Positions 55,046 through 63,503 of a DNA stretch of 64,000 bases are shown piece by piece. This stretch comes from a virus. The notes below the pieces were generated by a model. That model was not told the DNA's origin. It ran no database searches and saw only the letters and a list, made by a program, of their open reading frames with translations. Both the position numbers and the translations under genes were made by a program. Where the stretch lies: positions 1 through 64,000 of the IMG/VR virus record IMGVR_UViG_3300021432_000008, one strand, 5' to 3'. The first letter of the stretch is position 1, and each line of letters opens with the position of its first letter.

Positions 55046-58000
55046 TGAAATATCCCCCACTTTTTGAACACGTCGCTGCACTTCGGAAAGCGCTTCACGA
55101 TCTCCGCTCGGTCGGTGTCCGTCCCGTGGACCAGCCGGAAGAACTCCGCGAAGCCCTCACGCGGCAGCGTCTTCGCGTAGTCCGACAGCCCGCCCGGCTT
55201 GATCTCGCTCTGGTACGCCTCCTGCCACTCAGGCGAAGACGAGATCTCGTACTCCGGCCCATCGACGGCATGACCGAACTCGTGGGCGTACAGTTCGCGC
55301 GCCGGCTGGCCTCTTGGCGTATCGCCGTCGAGGTGGAGGCGCTTCCGCGAGCCGTCGTAACCGCCGCCAGCGATCTTGCCGGCGAACGCTGCCAGCTGCG
55401 AGGGCGGCAGGGCGCCCTTCGTGAGATCCTGACACGAGCCATAGAAGCGATACTCTCTTGCACCTTTGTTGAATCGCTCAAGAGCCTTCGCGGGCAGGGC
55501 GTGAAGGACCTGGCTTGCAGTAGCCCGGCACGCCTGTCGCTTCGTTTCGCCAAGAGCGGCATGGCGGTTGAGGGCATCGTCCAGGCGGAAGTGGGCGGCT
55601 TCCAGCGAATGGGCGCGGGAGGGAGAGGGCTTGTCGGGTTCCGGCTCGGCGGCGGGCTTTGTGGGCTCGGTGCGCTTCATCAGGTCCATCATGGAGGAGA
55701 GGGAGCCAGCGCCTTCCGCGACGGGGTCAACCTCTCCTTTCGGCTTCCACTCGCTTTCGGTTTCTCCTCCGGTCGGCGCCTTCTCGTACCCGGCTTTCGT
55801 CAGGGCATGGGCATAGATGCGTCGGCGTCTTTCCTCTGTCACGCCGTAGTGGATGCCCAGGCCGGCTTTTGCTGCCTTGCCCAGAAACGTCTGGAACTTG
55901 TGCATCAGATCAACAGTGCCCGGTTGAAGTTTCTTATTGGTCACGTCATACGAGGCATCCTGGGTGTATTGGATATACACCGCCTTATCTTGCGGCAGGA
56001 ATTCCAGGCCAAGTTTACGACCAGCTTCCTCGACAATCACGTCATCGTCCCCGGAGTCGGGACTGACAGACTCGCCGAACACTTCCTTCACGGCAGACTG
56101 GAATGCCCGTCGTGCTTCCTTCCTCTCGGCACGGCGTTTCTCCTTTTCCTCCTCCGTCCCCGACCGCCGTTTTTCCTTGTCGGCCTTCCGGCTATCGATG
56201 GACTGCTTCAGTTCCTTCCACCGCGCCATGGCGGCGTCAGCCTTCGCAATCGCATCGTCGGGCTGAGCCTTCTGCTCCACCTTCGCCTTCTCTTCCGGCG
56301 TCGCCTTCTCCATCACGTCGCCGGGGATGAACTCGCCGCCCGTGTAGAACGTACCGCCAATCGTGACACCACCCGCCGGAGCATGGTGCGCCGCGAACCG
56401 CAGCACCATCTCGTCAGCCAGCTCGCCCTTGCCGCACTTGCGCAAGTGGTTCACCACTCTGGCCAGCCGGGCGTGACGCAGGCTGACGGGGGCGAAGGGC
56501 GGAACCGCTGGCCGCATGGATGCGGAAGGGGCAGCGCTCGATGAAGGGGTGACGGCGCCGGAGTCGGGGGCCTCGGTGGGAGGCTCCACGACCACGTCCG
56601 GCTTCACCGTGTCGTCTTGCTCCCGTGCATACCGCAGTGCCTCCGTCGCCTCCCGCATGGCCCGCAGAGCGTCGAGGAAGTCGCCCCCGCCTCCGGGCTG
56701 GCCGTTGGGCTGTTCGTCTCCTGGCGCCCCCTCTGGCGATGGTGAGCCTCCACCACCTCCCATCAATGCCGCCAGAGGGTCAGCCCCACCGCCAGCCCCC
56801 GGCGGCCCACCGCCGGGGGCACCGCCCGCGGGCTGCGGCGGTTGCACCAGCTCGTCGCCGTCCGCCGGCTTGCCGAACCCAGCCGCGTCGCGCATGTCGT
56901 CGGCGCGGGTGGGAATGCCCATGTCCACGAGTGTCTTGCCCGAAGTGACCTTCTCTTGGTCCATCTTCGAGCCGTGATCGTAGACAAACGACACGGGGAA
57001 GTCGCTTATCGTCTCGGGAAAGCTGTACTCCTGCATGATGCTGACCATGCCGGGGTTGTACGTGTCCCCCGTCATGCTCATGGCGTGCCAGGCTGCATCC
57101 TGGCGAGCAATGGCTTCTTTGGTGTCCTGCTGAAACTCCGAAGACGACTTGTTGCTGTGCCCATCGGCCGACGTGGCACTGGCGCTGCCCTCCTGCCCCA
57201 CGACGTAGCGCTCCATCTGCTTGTCGAAATACTCCACCAGCTTGATCATCTCCCCCGCGCCGGCCGTGGGCACCTCCAGACGCTCCAGCGTGGTACTTCG
57301 CTCCTGTCCGGGGATGACGGGAACGAAGAGGTTGGCGCGGTCCGACTGGTTCTTGGCCGCCGTCTGTGCGGCGTTCAGCGCTTCCACGTTGCCGGACGGG
57401 TAGGTCCAGATGTTGACGCCCAGCCCTATGCGGTCATAGAACTCAGCAACCCTGCCAAGGAAGTCTTTCTTGAGGAAGTCGCACCAGAACAGGTGCGAGC
57501 GGATGCCGACGCCGTGGATGGCGTCCCCCTGCATCGAGCCCAGGAAGAAGTCGCGGTCCTCCATGAACTGGTAGTGCAAGAGGAAACGCTTCCGCCATGT
57601 TCCGCGCAGGGAGAGTGCCCTTCCCACGGTCGTGTTGACGATGGAAGCGTTGGGGTCGAGGTGTCTCAACTCGTTCGTGTAGGCGCTGTTCACGAGGACG
57701 TAGGGGGTGCCGTCGAGCTGGTGGCCGATCTTGTCTCCCTGGACCTCCCACGCCTGCAAGACGCTGAGAGCCTTTCGCTTCTTCGCTCCCGTGCCGAACT
57801 GCTGATCCGGGTTGGGCAGCCCCATCTCGTCGAGGCGGGCGCCGTAGGCTTTCTCCGCTCCACGATCGGCGGGATCTTCAAGCATGCGCTCGCGGAGGTA
57901 GCGGAGCACGGGGTCAATGCGCATCATGGCCTGTGCAGCAGCGGGAGCGGGTGCCGGCTGCTGCTGGGTAGGCTGTTTGCCCTTGTCCTTCTTCGCGTCG

Positions 58001-58575
58001 AAGTCGTCGCGGACATCCGTCTTGCCCCACTCGATCTGCACGCCCTGCCGGCCGAACCAGATGGCCCAGTAGTGCGACGGGATGATCCGCGGCATCTGGG
58101 TGACGGCCTTCATCTGGCGCGTGAGGCTGTCCTTGACATGGACCTGCCAGGGGTCCTTCTCGTCGGGCACTTCCAGGTGCCACTTGCGGGACGATACCGC
58201 CAGCATGCGCTCCTGAAGCAAGCCGCGAAGGTAGACGTCGTTGAGCATGTCAACAGCGTCCTTGCGGCCGTGGCGCATCGCCTCATCGTACATGGTCTGC
58301 CAGAACGTGTAGTCGCCGCCCGTGGTTCTCGCGACGAAGAGGTAGCCGCCCGGCAGCGCCAGGCCGCCGGGGTGGGCGTTGCCGTCTGGGACCTTGCGAT
58401 CGGAGCGGATGGGCCGGCCCATGCCGTCCACCAGCTGGGGCGCTCCGCCTGCTGAGATGTGCTGGAGCGCCATGTCGGAGAAGGCGTTGCCCACGGACAC
58501 CTTGCCCTGCGGGTAGATGCCCGGCTCCGTGAAGGAGTGCGTCGGCTGCTGGAGTGTCGAGCGGGAGCGGGCCAT
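55042..58575 (-). CDS. Portal protein (DUF935-like) fused to a C-terminal zinc metalloprotease-like domain
   Basis: 1177 residues. Residues 1-620 follow the DUF935/Mu-type portal (LPGGYLFVARTTGGDYTFWQ, then YLRERM, NVWTYPSGN-like NIWTYPSGNVEA, FVPVIPG). Portals form the dodecameric gate for DNA. A Gly/Pro linker, an IGGTFYTGGEFIPGD segment near 760 and a charged coil follow. Near the C-terminus is ELYAHEFGHAVDG (HExxH at 1098-1102), then REGFAEFF (Glu-1140 or 1144), a gluzincin-type zinc site. The fusion could process head proteins or act on host proteins after ejection. Activity is unproven. Confidence 0.75.
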   Translation of the reverse strand: MARSRSTLQQPTHSFTEPGIYPQGKVSVGNAFSDMALQHISAGGAPQLVDGMGRPIRSDRKVPDGNAHPGGLALPGGYLFVARTTGGDYTFWQTMYDEAMRHGRKDAVDMLNDVYLRGLLQERMLAVSSRKWHLEVPDEKDPWQVHVKDSLTRQMKAVTQMPRIIPSHYWAIWFGRQGVQIEWGKTDVRDDFDAKKDKGKQPTQQQPAPAPAAAQAMMRIDPVLRYLRERMLEDPADRGAEKAYGARLDEMGLPNPDQQFGTGAKKRKALSVLQAWEVQGDKIGHQLDGTPYVLVNSAYTNELRHLDPNASIVNTTVGRALSLRGTWRKRFLLHYQFMEDRDFFLGSMQGDAIHGVGIRSHLFWCDFLKKDFLGRVAEFYDRIGLGVNIWTYPSGNVEALNAAQTAAKNQSDRANLFVPVIPGQERSTTLERLEVPTAGAGEMIKLVEYFDKQMERYVVGQEGSASATSADGHSNKSSSEFQQDTKEAIARQDAAWHAMSMTGDTYNPGMVSIMQEYSFPETISDFPVSFVYDHGSKMDQEKVTSGKTLVDMGIPTRADDMRDAAGFGKPADGDELVQPPQPAGGAPGGGPPGAGGGADPLAALMGGGGGSPSPEGAPGDEQPNGQPGGGGDFLDALRAMREATEALRYAREQDDTVKPDVVVEPPTEAPDSGAVTPSSSAAPSASMRPAVPPFAPVSLRHARLARVVNHLRKCGKGELADEMVLRFAAHHAPAGGVTIGGTFYTGGEFIPGDVMEKATPEEKAKVEQKAQPDDAIAKADAAMARWKELKQSIDSRKADKEKRRSGTEEEKEKRRAERKEARRAFQSAVKEVFGESVSPDSGDDDVIVEEAGRKLGLEFLPQDKAVYIQYTQDASYDVTNKKLQPGTVDLMHKFQTFLGKAAKAGLGIHYGVTEERRRRIYAHALTKAGYEKAPTGGETESEWKPKGEVDPVAEGAGSLSSMMDLMKRTEPTKPAAEPEPDKPSPSRAHSLEAAHFRLDDALNRHAALGETKRQACRATASQVLHALPAKALERFNKGAREYRFYGSCQDLTKGALPPSQLAAFAGKIAGGGYDGSRKRLHLDGDTPRGQPARELYAHEFGHAVDGPEYEISSSPEWQEAYQSEIKPGGLSDYAKTLPREGFAEFFRLVHGTDTDRAEIVKRFPKCSDVFKKWGIFQ
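56508..56547 (-). repeat. Dispersed hairpin element, copy e (inside the portal gene)
   Basis: Exact reverse complement of 48203-48242 over 40 bases. In the portal frame it encodes part of the low-complexity linker (SSAAPSASMRPA), whereas copy d encodes RMDAEGAALDEG in its own gene. Encoding unrelated peptides shows that DNA, not protein, is conserved. Confidence 0.8.
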
Positions 58576-58578
58576 TGG

Positions 58579-59379
58579 TTAATCTCCGGCGATGGCAGCC
58601 TGGGTGCGGCCGAACGAAACGCAGGCGGCAACCGCGTCTGCCTCGGCCTCTTCGCGCGTGTCGTAAGTGCGGAAAGCGCCAGCCTCGTTTGCCGTTCCTG
58701 TCGTCAGCAAACGGTAGATCACGGTCGGGAGGACGGCCTCGGCGTCGTCGCCTCCCATGAACCAGCGGACGGGGACCGCCCTGTTGTCCATGCCCGACGA
58801 TGCCGGATAGCCGGAAGGGCTCCGATCCGACAGCCTCACTTCCTCGATCGGGTTGTGCCGGAATAGCTCCCCCGCCGTCTCCATGAACGTCGCCAGCGGC
58901 AGGGTGACAGCGGCGACGAAGCCGCGGCGGAAGAAGCAGTATGGCTCTTTCGACAGCTGCTCAATAGCCTCCTTGCGCTTACCCCAATACATCGAGTGCG
59001 ACCGCCAATCTTGTATCGACGATGTATGGTGGACTCTGTCCACCAGTGCCTCAGTTCGCCTGAGCAGATCGCAGTAAGCACAATCCCCGCACGGATGGGG
59101 TTTCTGGTCCGGCCACACCTGCCGAAACGCCTTTGCCCTGCTGCACTCGTCGCCCAGCCGCGCCATCTCCAGCCCCAGCCGGATGAACTCCGCCCTCTCC
59201 GGCTGCCCGTTGTCCTCCAGCCAGTCGCACAGGATCAGGCGCGGAGCATCGTCCGCCGTGTCAGCGCAGATGCCCGCGATGAACGCCTGACAGACGGGAT
59301 CGGCGCACCAGGCGTCGCGAGCGGCGCGAATGCTCCGGTCCATTGAGCCAGCCAGGTTCTTCAGTGCGTCGATGGCCAC
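58579..59379 (-). CDS. TIGR02996-type protein
   Basis: 266 residues. AFIAGICADTADDAPRLILC, then DWLEDNGQPERAEFIRLGLE, is the textbook TIGR02996 repeat-companion module found in Gemmataceae. A zinc-like CGDCAYC follows, then FMETAGELFRHNPIEEVRLS, a typical leucine-rich-style host segment. Function unknown, but it is the clearest host-lineage marker in the window. It precedes the portal in the packaging operon. Confidence 0.8.
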   Translation of the reverse strand: MAIDALKNLAGSMDRSIRAARDAWCADPVCQAFIAGICADTADDAPRLILCDWLEDNGQPERAEFIRLGLEMARLGDECSRAKAFRQVWPDQKPHPCGDCAYCDLLRRTEALVDRVHHTSSIQDWRSHSMYWGKRKEAIEQLSKEPYCFFRRGFVAAVTLPLATFMETAGELFRHNPIEEVRLSDRSPSGYPASSGMDNRAVPVRWFMGGDDAEAVLPTVIYRLLTTGTANEAGAFRTYDTREEAEADAVAACVSFGRTQAAIAGD

Positions 59380-59383
59380 GGGA

Positions 59384-59692
59384 TTACATCTCTACCTCTA
59401 CCTCAGAGCAAGACGCCACCGGCAGCGCCACCCGCCGATGATGCGAGCACGCCGGCCAGTTCTCGGGAAGCTGGAGGTAGTACGGTATCGTCGTGAAGCC
59501 CTCCCTGGTCATGTTTATCACTACCTTCACTTCCAGCCGGCACTGACCTTGCTTCGGCACGCTCAGGTCCGCCGCCTTGCCGTTGGGCAGCGGCGCGCCC
59601 TCAACCCTGACAGCGGACAGGTCGATAGCCCCAACCGCCGGCGTCGGGTTGGGAAAGAAATGCTTGCAGGTCGCACAGGTTGTCTCGGACAT
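59384..59692 (-). CDS. Hypothetical 102-aa protein with CxxC...CSHH
   Basis: CATCKHFFP at the start and ACSHHRR at the end form a Cys/His set that suggests a zinc site. Similar small phage proteins with C..C..F.....C...P..W..C..H are common. Role unknown. Confidence 0.55.
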   Translation of the reverse strand: MSETTCATCKHFFPNPTPAVGAIDLSAVRVEGAPLPNGKAADLSVPKQGQCRLEVKVVINMTREGFTTIPYYLQLPENWPACSHHRRVALPVASCSEVEVEM

Positions 59693-59713
59693 GGTTCACC
59701 TTCTTCCAGATGC

Positions 59714-60259
59714 TCATCCGCCATTCCTTCTTGATCCGTCCTTGATCGTTGAAATCTGCTTGGTCGGCACATTATTGACGAGAGCGAGCCCGTGACGAGC
59801 AAGCTTGTCAATAACCTCATTGAGGCAGGTATATCCGAAGTTCTTCAAAGCAAGGAGGTCATCGGCACTTTTGGAAACCAAATCATCAACAGTGATAATG
59901 CCCATCCGGTTGAACGCTTTTCTGGCCCGAACAGAGAACGGACCAACAGAAGCAACGTGGCGTTGGTCATCTCCAATTGCCGCGCGAGCCACATCGGCAA
60001 GCCTCTCCCTGATACTAGCCTCACGCCGAATCGCTTCCGGTGGCCAGTGCCAGGTTCCAACGGCGCTGCCTTGGTCGAACGGCACATTCTGCAACGCCAC
60101 AGGCGGCCCGAAACGGCAGAACACGGTCAGGCTCATCCGTGACTCCATCCAGTGGTCGATGCCGGTGATGATCGCGGGCAACGGGTCCTTGAACCGCTCG
60201 TTCGGCTGATCGCTGTTCGGCATGTAGCGGACGATGGTTCCGATGGTTGGCAGTGGCAT
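59714..60259 (-). CDS. Phage protein carrying an RNA polymerase alpha-CTD-like domain
   Basis: 181 residues. Residues 1-90 resemble a recurrent small phage domain (GTIVRYM..., PAIITGIDHW, VGTWHWPPEA). Residues about 105-160 (FSVRARKAFNRMGIITVDDL, then LLALKNFGYTCLNEVIDKL) match the alpha-CTD of bacterial RNA polymerase (SVRA.NCLK..GI.TVGDLV....LL...N.G.KSL.EI...L). The alpha-CTD contacts UP elements and activators. A phage mimic could redirect transcription. It might also be a generic helix-hairpin-helix module. Confidence 0.75.
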   Translation of the reverse strand: MPLPTIGTIVRYMPNSDQPNERFKDPLPAIITGIDHWMESRMSLTVFCRFGPPVALQNVPFDQGSAVGTWHWPPEAIRREASIRERLADVARAAIGDDQRHVASVGPFSVRARKAFNRMGIITVDDLVSKSADDLLALKNFGYTCLNEVIDKLARHGLALVNNVPTKQISTIKDGSRRNGG

Positions 60260-60269
60260 ACAGTCTCCC

Positions 60270-60704
60270 TTACCTCTTCCACAATGTTAACATCCCCGGC
60301 ACCACCTTGTTCGTGGTCCCGCCGAAAGGTCCGCCCACCGGCCGCTCCATCTCGCGGTCTTGCGGCGCCATCGCCACGAAGTTCCAGCCCTCGGCAATCA
60401 GCTCCGTCATCACGGCCCCCAGATCCGCCGTGGAGGGGACCCAGCGCTCCAGGCCAGCGGAGGCGCCGTTCTTCGGCTGGTCGCGGATAGCGTCCACCAG
60501 CACCGGGTCCTCGACGCGCCGCAGGCTCGCGGTGGGCACCGTCGTTTCCTCAAGGTAGCCCTCCAGCCGGATCACCGTGTTCTCCCCTTCGGGGCGCAGG
60601 ACCTCGGCGGGGCGGTAGCCCATGAGGACCTTGTCGCCGGGAGACAGGGCAGGATCAGACTTGCGAGGCTTGCGGGACATACGTGGTTTCTCTTGAACGG
60701 CCAT
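60270..60704 (-). CDS. Hypothetical 144-aa protein
   Basis: Basic N-terminus, a KOW-like beta domain (LSPGDKVLMGYRPAEVLRPE, then VIRLEGYLEETTVPTASL) and an alpha/beta C-terminal part (LGAVMTELIAEGWNFVAMAP). It lies between terminase and the alpha-CTD-like gene. Unknown function. Confidence 0.5.
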   Translation of the reverse strand: MAVQEKPRMSRKPRKSDPALSPGDKVLMGYRPAEVLRPEGENTVIRLEGYLEETTVPTASLRRVEDPVLVDAIRDQPKNGASAGLERWVPSTADLGAVMTELIAEGWNFVAMAPQDREMERPVGGPFGGTTNKVVPGMLTLWKR

Positions 60705-60721
60705 TACTTGTTCCCGTTGGG

Positions 60722-62449
60722 TTACCTGATCATGCCGCCGTACTTTGACTGTCGCCCACCCCTTGCTTGATCTGCGTAGCGGAAATGCCCGTCGTCCGAA
60801 ACGCGCGGCGATGGGGCGGCGGGCAGGCTGGAGGGAGCCTCGTAGGCGATGGGCGGGGCGTAGGCGAGGTTCAGGGCGTCCATGTCGTCGGGACTGAAGC
60901 CAAGACGTGCCTTCATGACCTGCTTCGGCTCGACCTCACAGTGACCACGGGCGTTGAGCTTCCACATGGGCGCCATCGCCTGCCCGCGCAGCGTCTCCAG
61001 GCTCGTCCGCGTCAGGTGCGACAGGTTGACGCCGAACTTCTTGCACAGGATGGCCGCCTCGAACCACAGCTCGCTCCGAGTATTGTCGTACATCGCCTGG
61101 TTGCGGGCTTGGGCGGAGGCGCGGACAGCAATGAAGTTGTAGGCGGACGCGCCGGCGGGCATCTTCGGATCGCCGCGAAGCGTGCCCGCCACGGTCGCCC
61201 CCATGCCGTCACCGTCATACTTGATGGGCAGTTCTTCGGCTCGCCACTTCGCCGCTTGCGGGTCCTTCAGGGCGTTGGCCTTCTCAGTCCACTCGTTCGC
61301 CAGCTGAATGCACCGCCCGATGGCCTGCGGAATGTCCCAGCCAGAGTGCCGCTCATGGTGCCGGGCGAACTTGCCCCAGCGCAGCACGATGGACGTGTAG
61401 TCGTCTCCCTGAAGGGCAATGTCCCAGCCGATCTGCGGGAGTACGCCCAGCGGGGCGATAAACGGTTCGGCACGGCAGGCGATCTGCCAGAGGTAGTCGC
61501 TCCAGACCCCGTAAAGACCCTGCGAGGGCCAGCAACCCAGGACCTTCGCCTGGAAGAGCGGGCCGGGGTGATACCAGCGGCCAGAGCCGGGTGGCCACTC
61601 GAAGTCTTCGGCCTGTCTCTCCTCGCCGTCAGACAACTCGTCGCACCAGTCCCCTATCCAGCCGTTGACCTGATGGAGCGACACAGCGGCCGGATAGGGT
61701 CTCACCTCTCCCTTCAGTTCCGCGTGGACGTTGGGATGGTCCAGGCACGAAAGGGTAATCGTCTGCCACTTGGGATTGCCGTCCACGTCGCGGGCGTTCT
61801 CCTCGATGTACGCCTGGCTGCTGGTGTCCAGCGGGTTCAGCGTCGAGATAAGGTAATGATTGCCGCCGGGATCGAACATGGAGTCTATGGCACGCCAGAA
61901 CTCTGTCTCGACGGCAACCGATTCGTCGATGATGAAAAGCATGTGCCGACGGTGCCGGCCGTGGAAAGCTGCCTCTTTGAAGGCCGTGTACCCCTTGGCC
62001 CAGTGCTCCTCCGATTCCCAGATGAGCGGCGCCTTCTGCCCGGAGAAGGGCAAGTCCAGGCCGACGCGCTTGGCGAGTGTACGAACTTCCGACCAGAGAA
62101 TGTCCTCGACACTCTCCTTCGTCGGCGCCGTCGTGATGGTCCAGCCCTGCGGGTAGGCGCAGTAGTGCCAGACGATGAGACAGGCATCCCAGAAGCTCTT
62201 GCCGCATGAGTGCCCGCTCTTGACCTGTACGCGGTGTGGCGGACTCATCAGAGCATCGGCGATTCCTTCCTGCTCCTCGGTCGGTTCGACGTGAAGAACC
62301 TCCCGTATGAACGGAATCGGTCTACTCTGGTATTCCGTGAAGTCACTCTGCTGCTGTGCCACCAGCAGGCGCGTCAGTGGGCCCTCGCCCCACTGCGTCC
62401 GCATGGCGTCGTAGCACAGATTCACGAACGTCTGGTCGTAGGCTGTCAA
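60722..62449 (-). CDS. terL: Terminase large subunit
   Basis: 575 residues from TTG 62449 (GGAGAAG upstream), overlapping the small-subunit gene by about 107 bases. Walker A GHSCGKS (79-85) and Walker B LFIIDE (171-176) form the packaging ATPase. The C-terminal nuclease region has GWDIALQGDDYTS, KYDGDGMGATV and DDMDALNLAYA, supplying the acidic residues that cut concatemeric DNA. It docks on the portal and pumps DNA into the prohead. The assignment is secure. Confidence 0.92.
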   Translation of the reverse strand: MTAYDQTFVNLCYDAMRTQWGEGPLTRLLVAQQQSDFTEYQSRPIPFIREVLHVEPTEEQEGIADALMSPPHRVQVKSGHSCGKSFWDACLIVWHYCAYPQGWTITTAPTKESVEDILWSEVRTLAKRVGLDLPFSGQKAPLIWESEEHWAKGYTAFKEAAFHGRHRRHMLFIIDESVAVETEFWRAIDSMFDPGGNHYLISTLNPLDTSSQAYIEENARDVDGNPKWQTITLSCLDHPNVHAELKGEVRPYPAAVSLHQVNGWIGDWCDELSDGEERQAEDFEWPPGSGRWYHPGPLFQAKVLGCWPSQGLYGVWSDYLWQIACRAEPFIAPLGVLPQIGWDIALQGDDYTSIVLRWGKFARHHERHSGWDIPQAIGRCIQLANEWTEKANALKDPQAAKWRAEELPIKYDGDGMGATVAGTLRGDPKMPAGASAYNFIAVRASAQARNQAMYDNTRSELWFEAAILCKKFGVNLSHLTRTSLETLRGQAMAPMWKLNARGHCEVEPKQVMKARLGFSPDDMDALNLAYAPPIAYEAPSSLPAAPSPRVSDDGHFRYADQARGGRQSKYGGMIR

Positions 62450-63026
62450 GGAACTTCTCCAGCATGTCCTTCGCATCCTTGCTGTCAATCAGCCCCGCGT
62501 GCTGCGCCAGCAGCTTCAGGGCAGCGTTTTTGTCCCACAGGCGAATCTTCTGCTTCTTGGCCATCCGACGAAGTTTGCGAGCCGGCTTTACTTTCTTCTT
62601 CGGTCGATCTTCTTCTTTCTGCTCCTCTTGTTCGGGCTCCGGCACGTACTCGAACTCGGCTTCCGTCGAAGAGATCGCTCTGGTGCCGAGCGGGTTGTCT
62701 GGATCGCTGATCCTCCCCTCTTCGTCCACGACGAAGCGGGTAACGTCGCTGGTGGCGATGATCCTTGCCTCGCGAAGAACCTCCCAGTTGCGTATCTTGG
62801 CCTGCTCGATCTGCTCCTGTTCCCCCTTCCGTATGGCCTCCAGAACGTAAGGGTTGGCAAGGATTTCGGATGCTCCGGACTTTACCGCGTCGTAGGTCTT
62901 CCCCTTGTACCCGGCTCTCTTGTAGGCAGCGACGCCGTTCAGGTCGAGAAGGTACTCGAACACGAAACGCCGTTGGCGGTCGGTGAGCCCGTCGTCTGGA
63001 TCGGGTGTAGTTTTCTTGCTTGCCAT
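62343..63026 (-). CDS. terS: Terminase small subunit
   Basis: 227 residues. LTDRQRRFVFEYLLDLNGVA, then AYKRAGYKG and EILANPYVLEAIRKG, is the standard N-terminal signature of phage small terminases (LT.RQ..FV.EYL.D.N...A..RAGY...NP.V). A charged middle (EQEEQKEEDRPKKKVKP) and helical C-terminus follow. It recognises phage DNA and recruits the large subunit. Confidence 0.88.
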   Translation of the reverse strand: MASKKTTPDPDDGLTDRQRRFVFEYLLDLNGVAAYKRAGYKGKTYDAVKSGASEILANPYVLEAIRKGEQEQIEQAKIRNWEVLREARIIATSDVTRFVVDEEGRISDPDNPLGTRAISSTEAEFEYVPEPEQEEQKEEDRPKKKVKPARKLRRMAKKQKIRLWDKNAALKLLAQHAGLIDSKDAKDMLEKFLDSLRPDVRESVLRRHADAVGRGPTDAPAGGTAAE

Positions 63027-63035
63027 TCACTGCCT

Positions 63036-63275
63036 CTACGCCTCCTTCTCCAGCTTCTTGCACACCCGCAGCGCCTCGGCCTCCGTGTACACGTCGCCGC
63101 CCTTGAGCCAGAGCGTCGGTCCCTTGCTCGGCCGGGCGTGGATCATGAAACCGAACGCTCGGAGTTGGACGTCGTTCAGTAGAGCATCGCGCGAACAGCG
63201 GTTGGTCCGACTCTGTTGAGGGCGAGTCTCGTCGATCACTTCTTGTACGGGGAAACCCATGCGTACCTCCTTCAC
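63036..63275 (-). CDS. Hypothetical 79-aa protein
   Basis: Small alpha/beta protein (LNDVQLRAFGFMIHARPSKG, then YTEAEALRVCKKLEKEA). Typical of small genes that precede terminase. Couples to the previous gene by ATGA. Confidence 0.5.
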   Translation of the reverse strand: MKEVRMGFPVQEVIDETRPQQSRTNRCSRDALLNDVQLRAFGFMIHARPSKGPTLWLKGGDVYTEAEALRVCKKLEKEA

Positions 63276-63493
63276 GCTCTTTCCGTTCGGGCGCCCGTCA
63301 TGAATCTCCTGAATTCGTCCGCCATTTCAGGAGAGAAGTTTGCCTTGTCGGCGTCCGTCAATTCCTCGAACTTCTTGTACCGACCGCAGCCCACGCCGGC
63401 GACAAAGGCGAAAAGCTGCCCGCATCGGCACTGAGAGATGCCAGGCTGTACGTCGAAACAGTCTTTTGTTCGATGAATACACTTCTCGTCCAT
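63272..63493 (-). CDS. Hypothetical 73-aa Cys-containing protein
   Basis: ATG 63493 behind GAAGGAG. CIHRTKDCF, CRCGQLF and CGRYKKF provide several Cys residues, perhaps a zinc site; the rest is helical. Overlaps the next gene by four bases. Function unknown. Confidence 0.5.
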   Translation of the reverse strand: MDEKCIHRTKDCFDVQPGISQCRCGQLFAFVAGVGCGRYKKFEELTDADKANFSPEMADEFRRFMTGARTERA

Positions 63494-63503
63494 CTGCTCT
63501 CCT

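Noticed and set aside
54907-56544. 545-codon rightward open frame
   Set aside because: Antisense to the portal/metalloprotease gene; Leu/Arg/Gly-biased with no motifs.
60767-62209. 480-codon rightward open frame
   Set aside because: Antisense to the terminase large subunit, whose Walker motifs fix the real strand.
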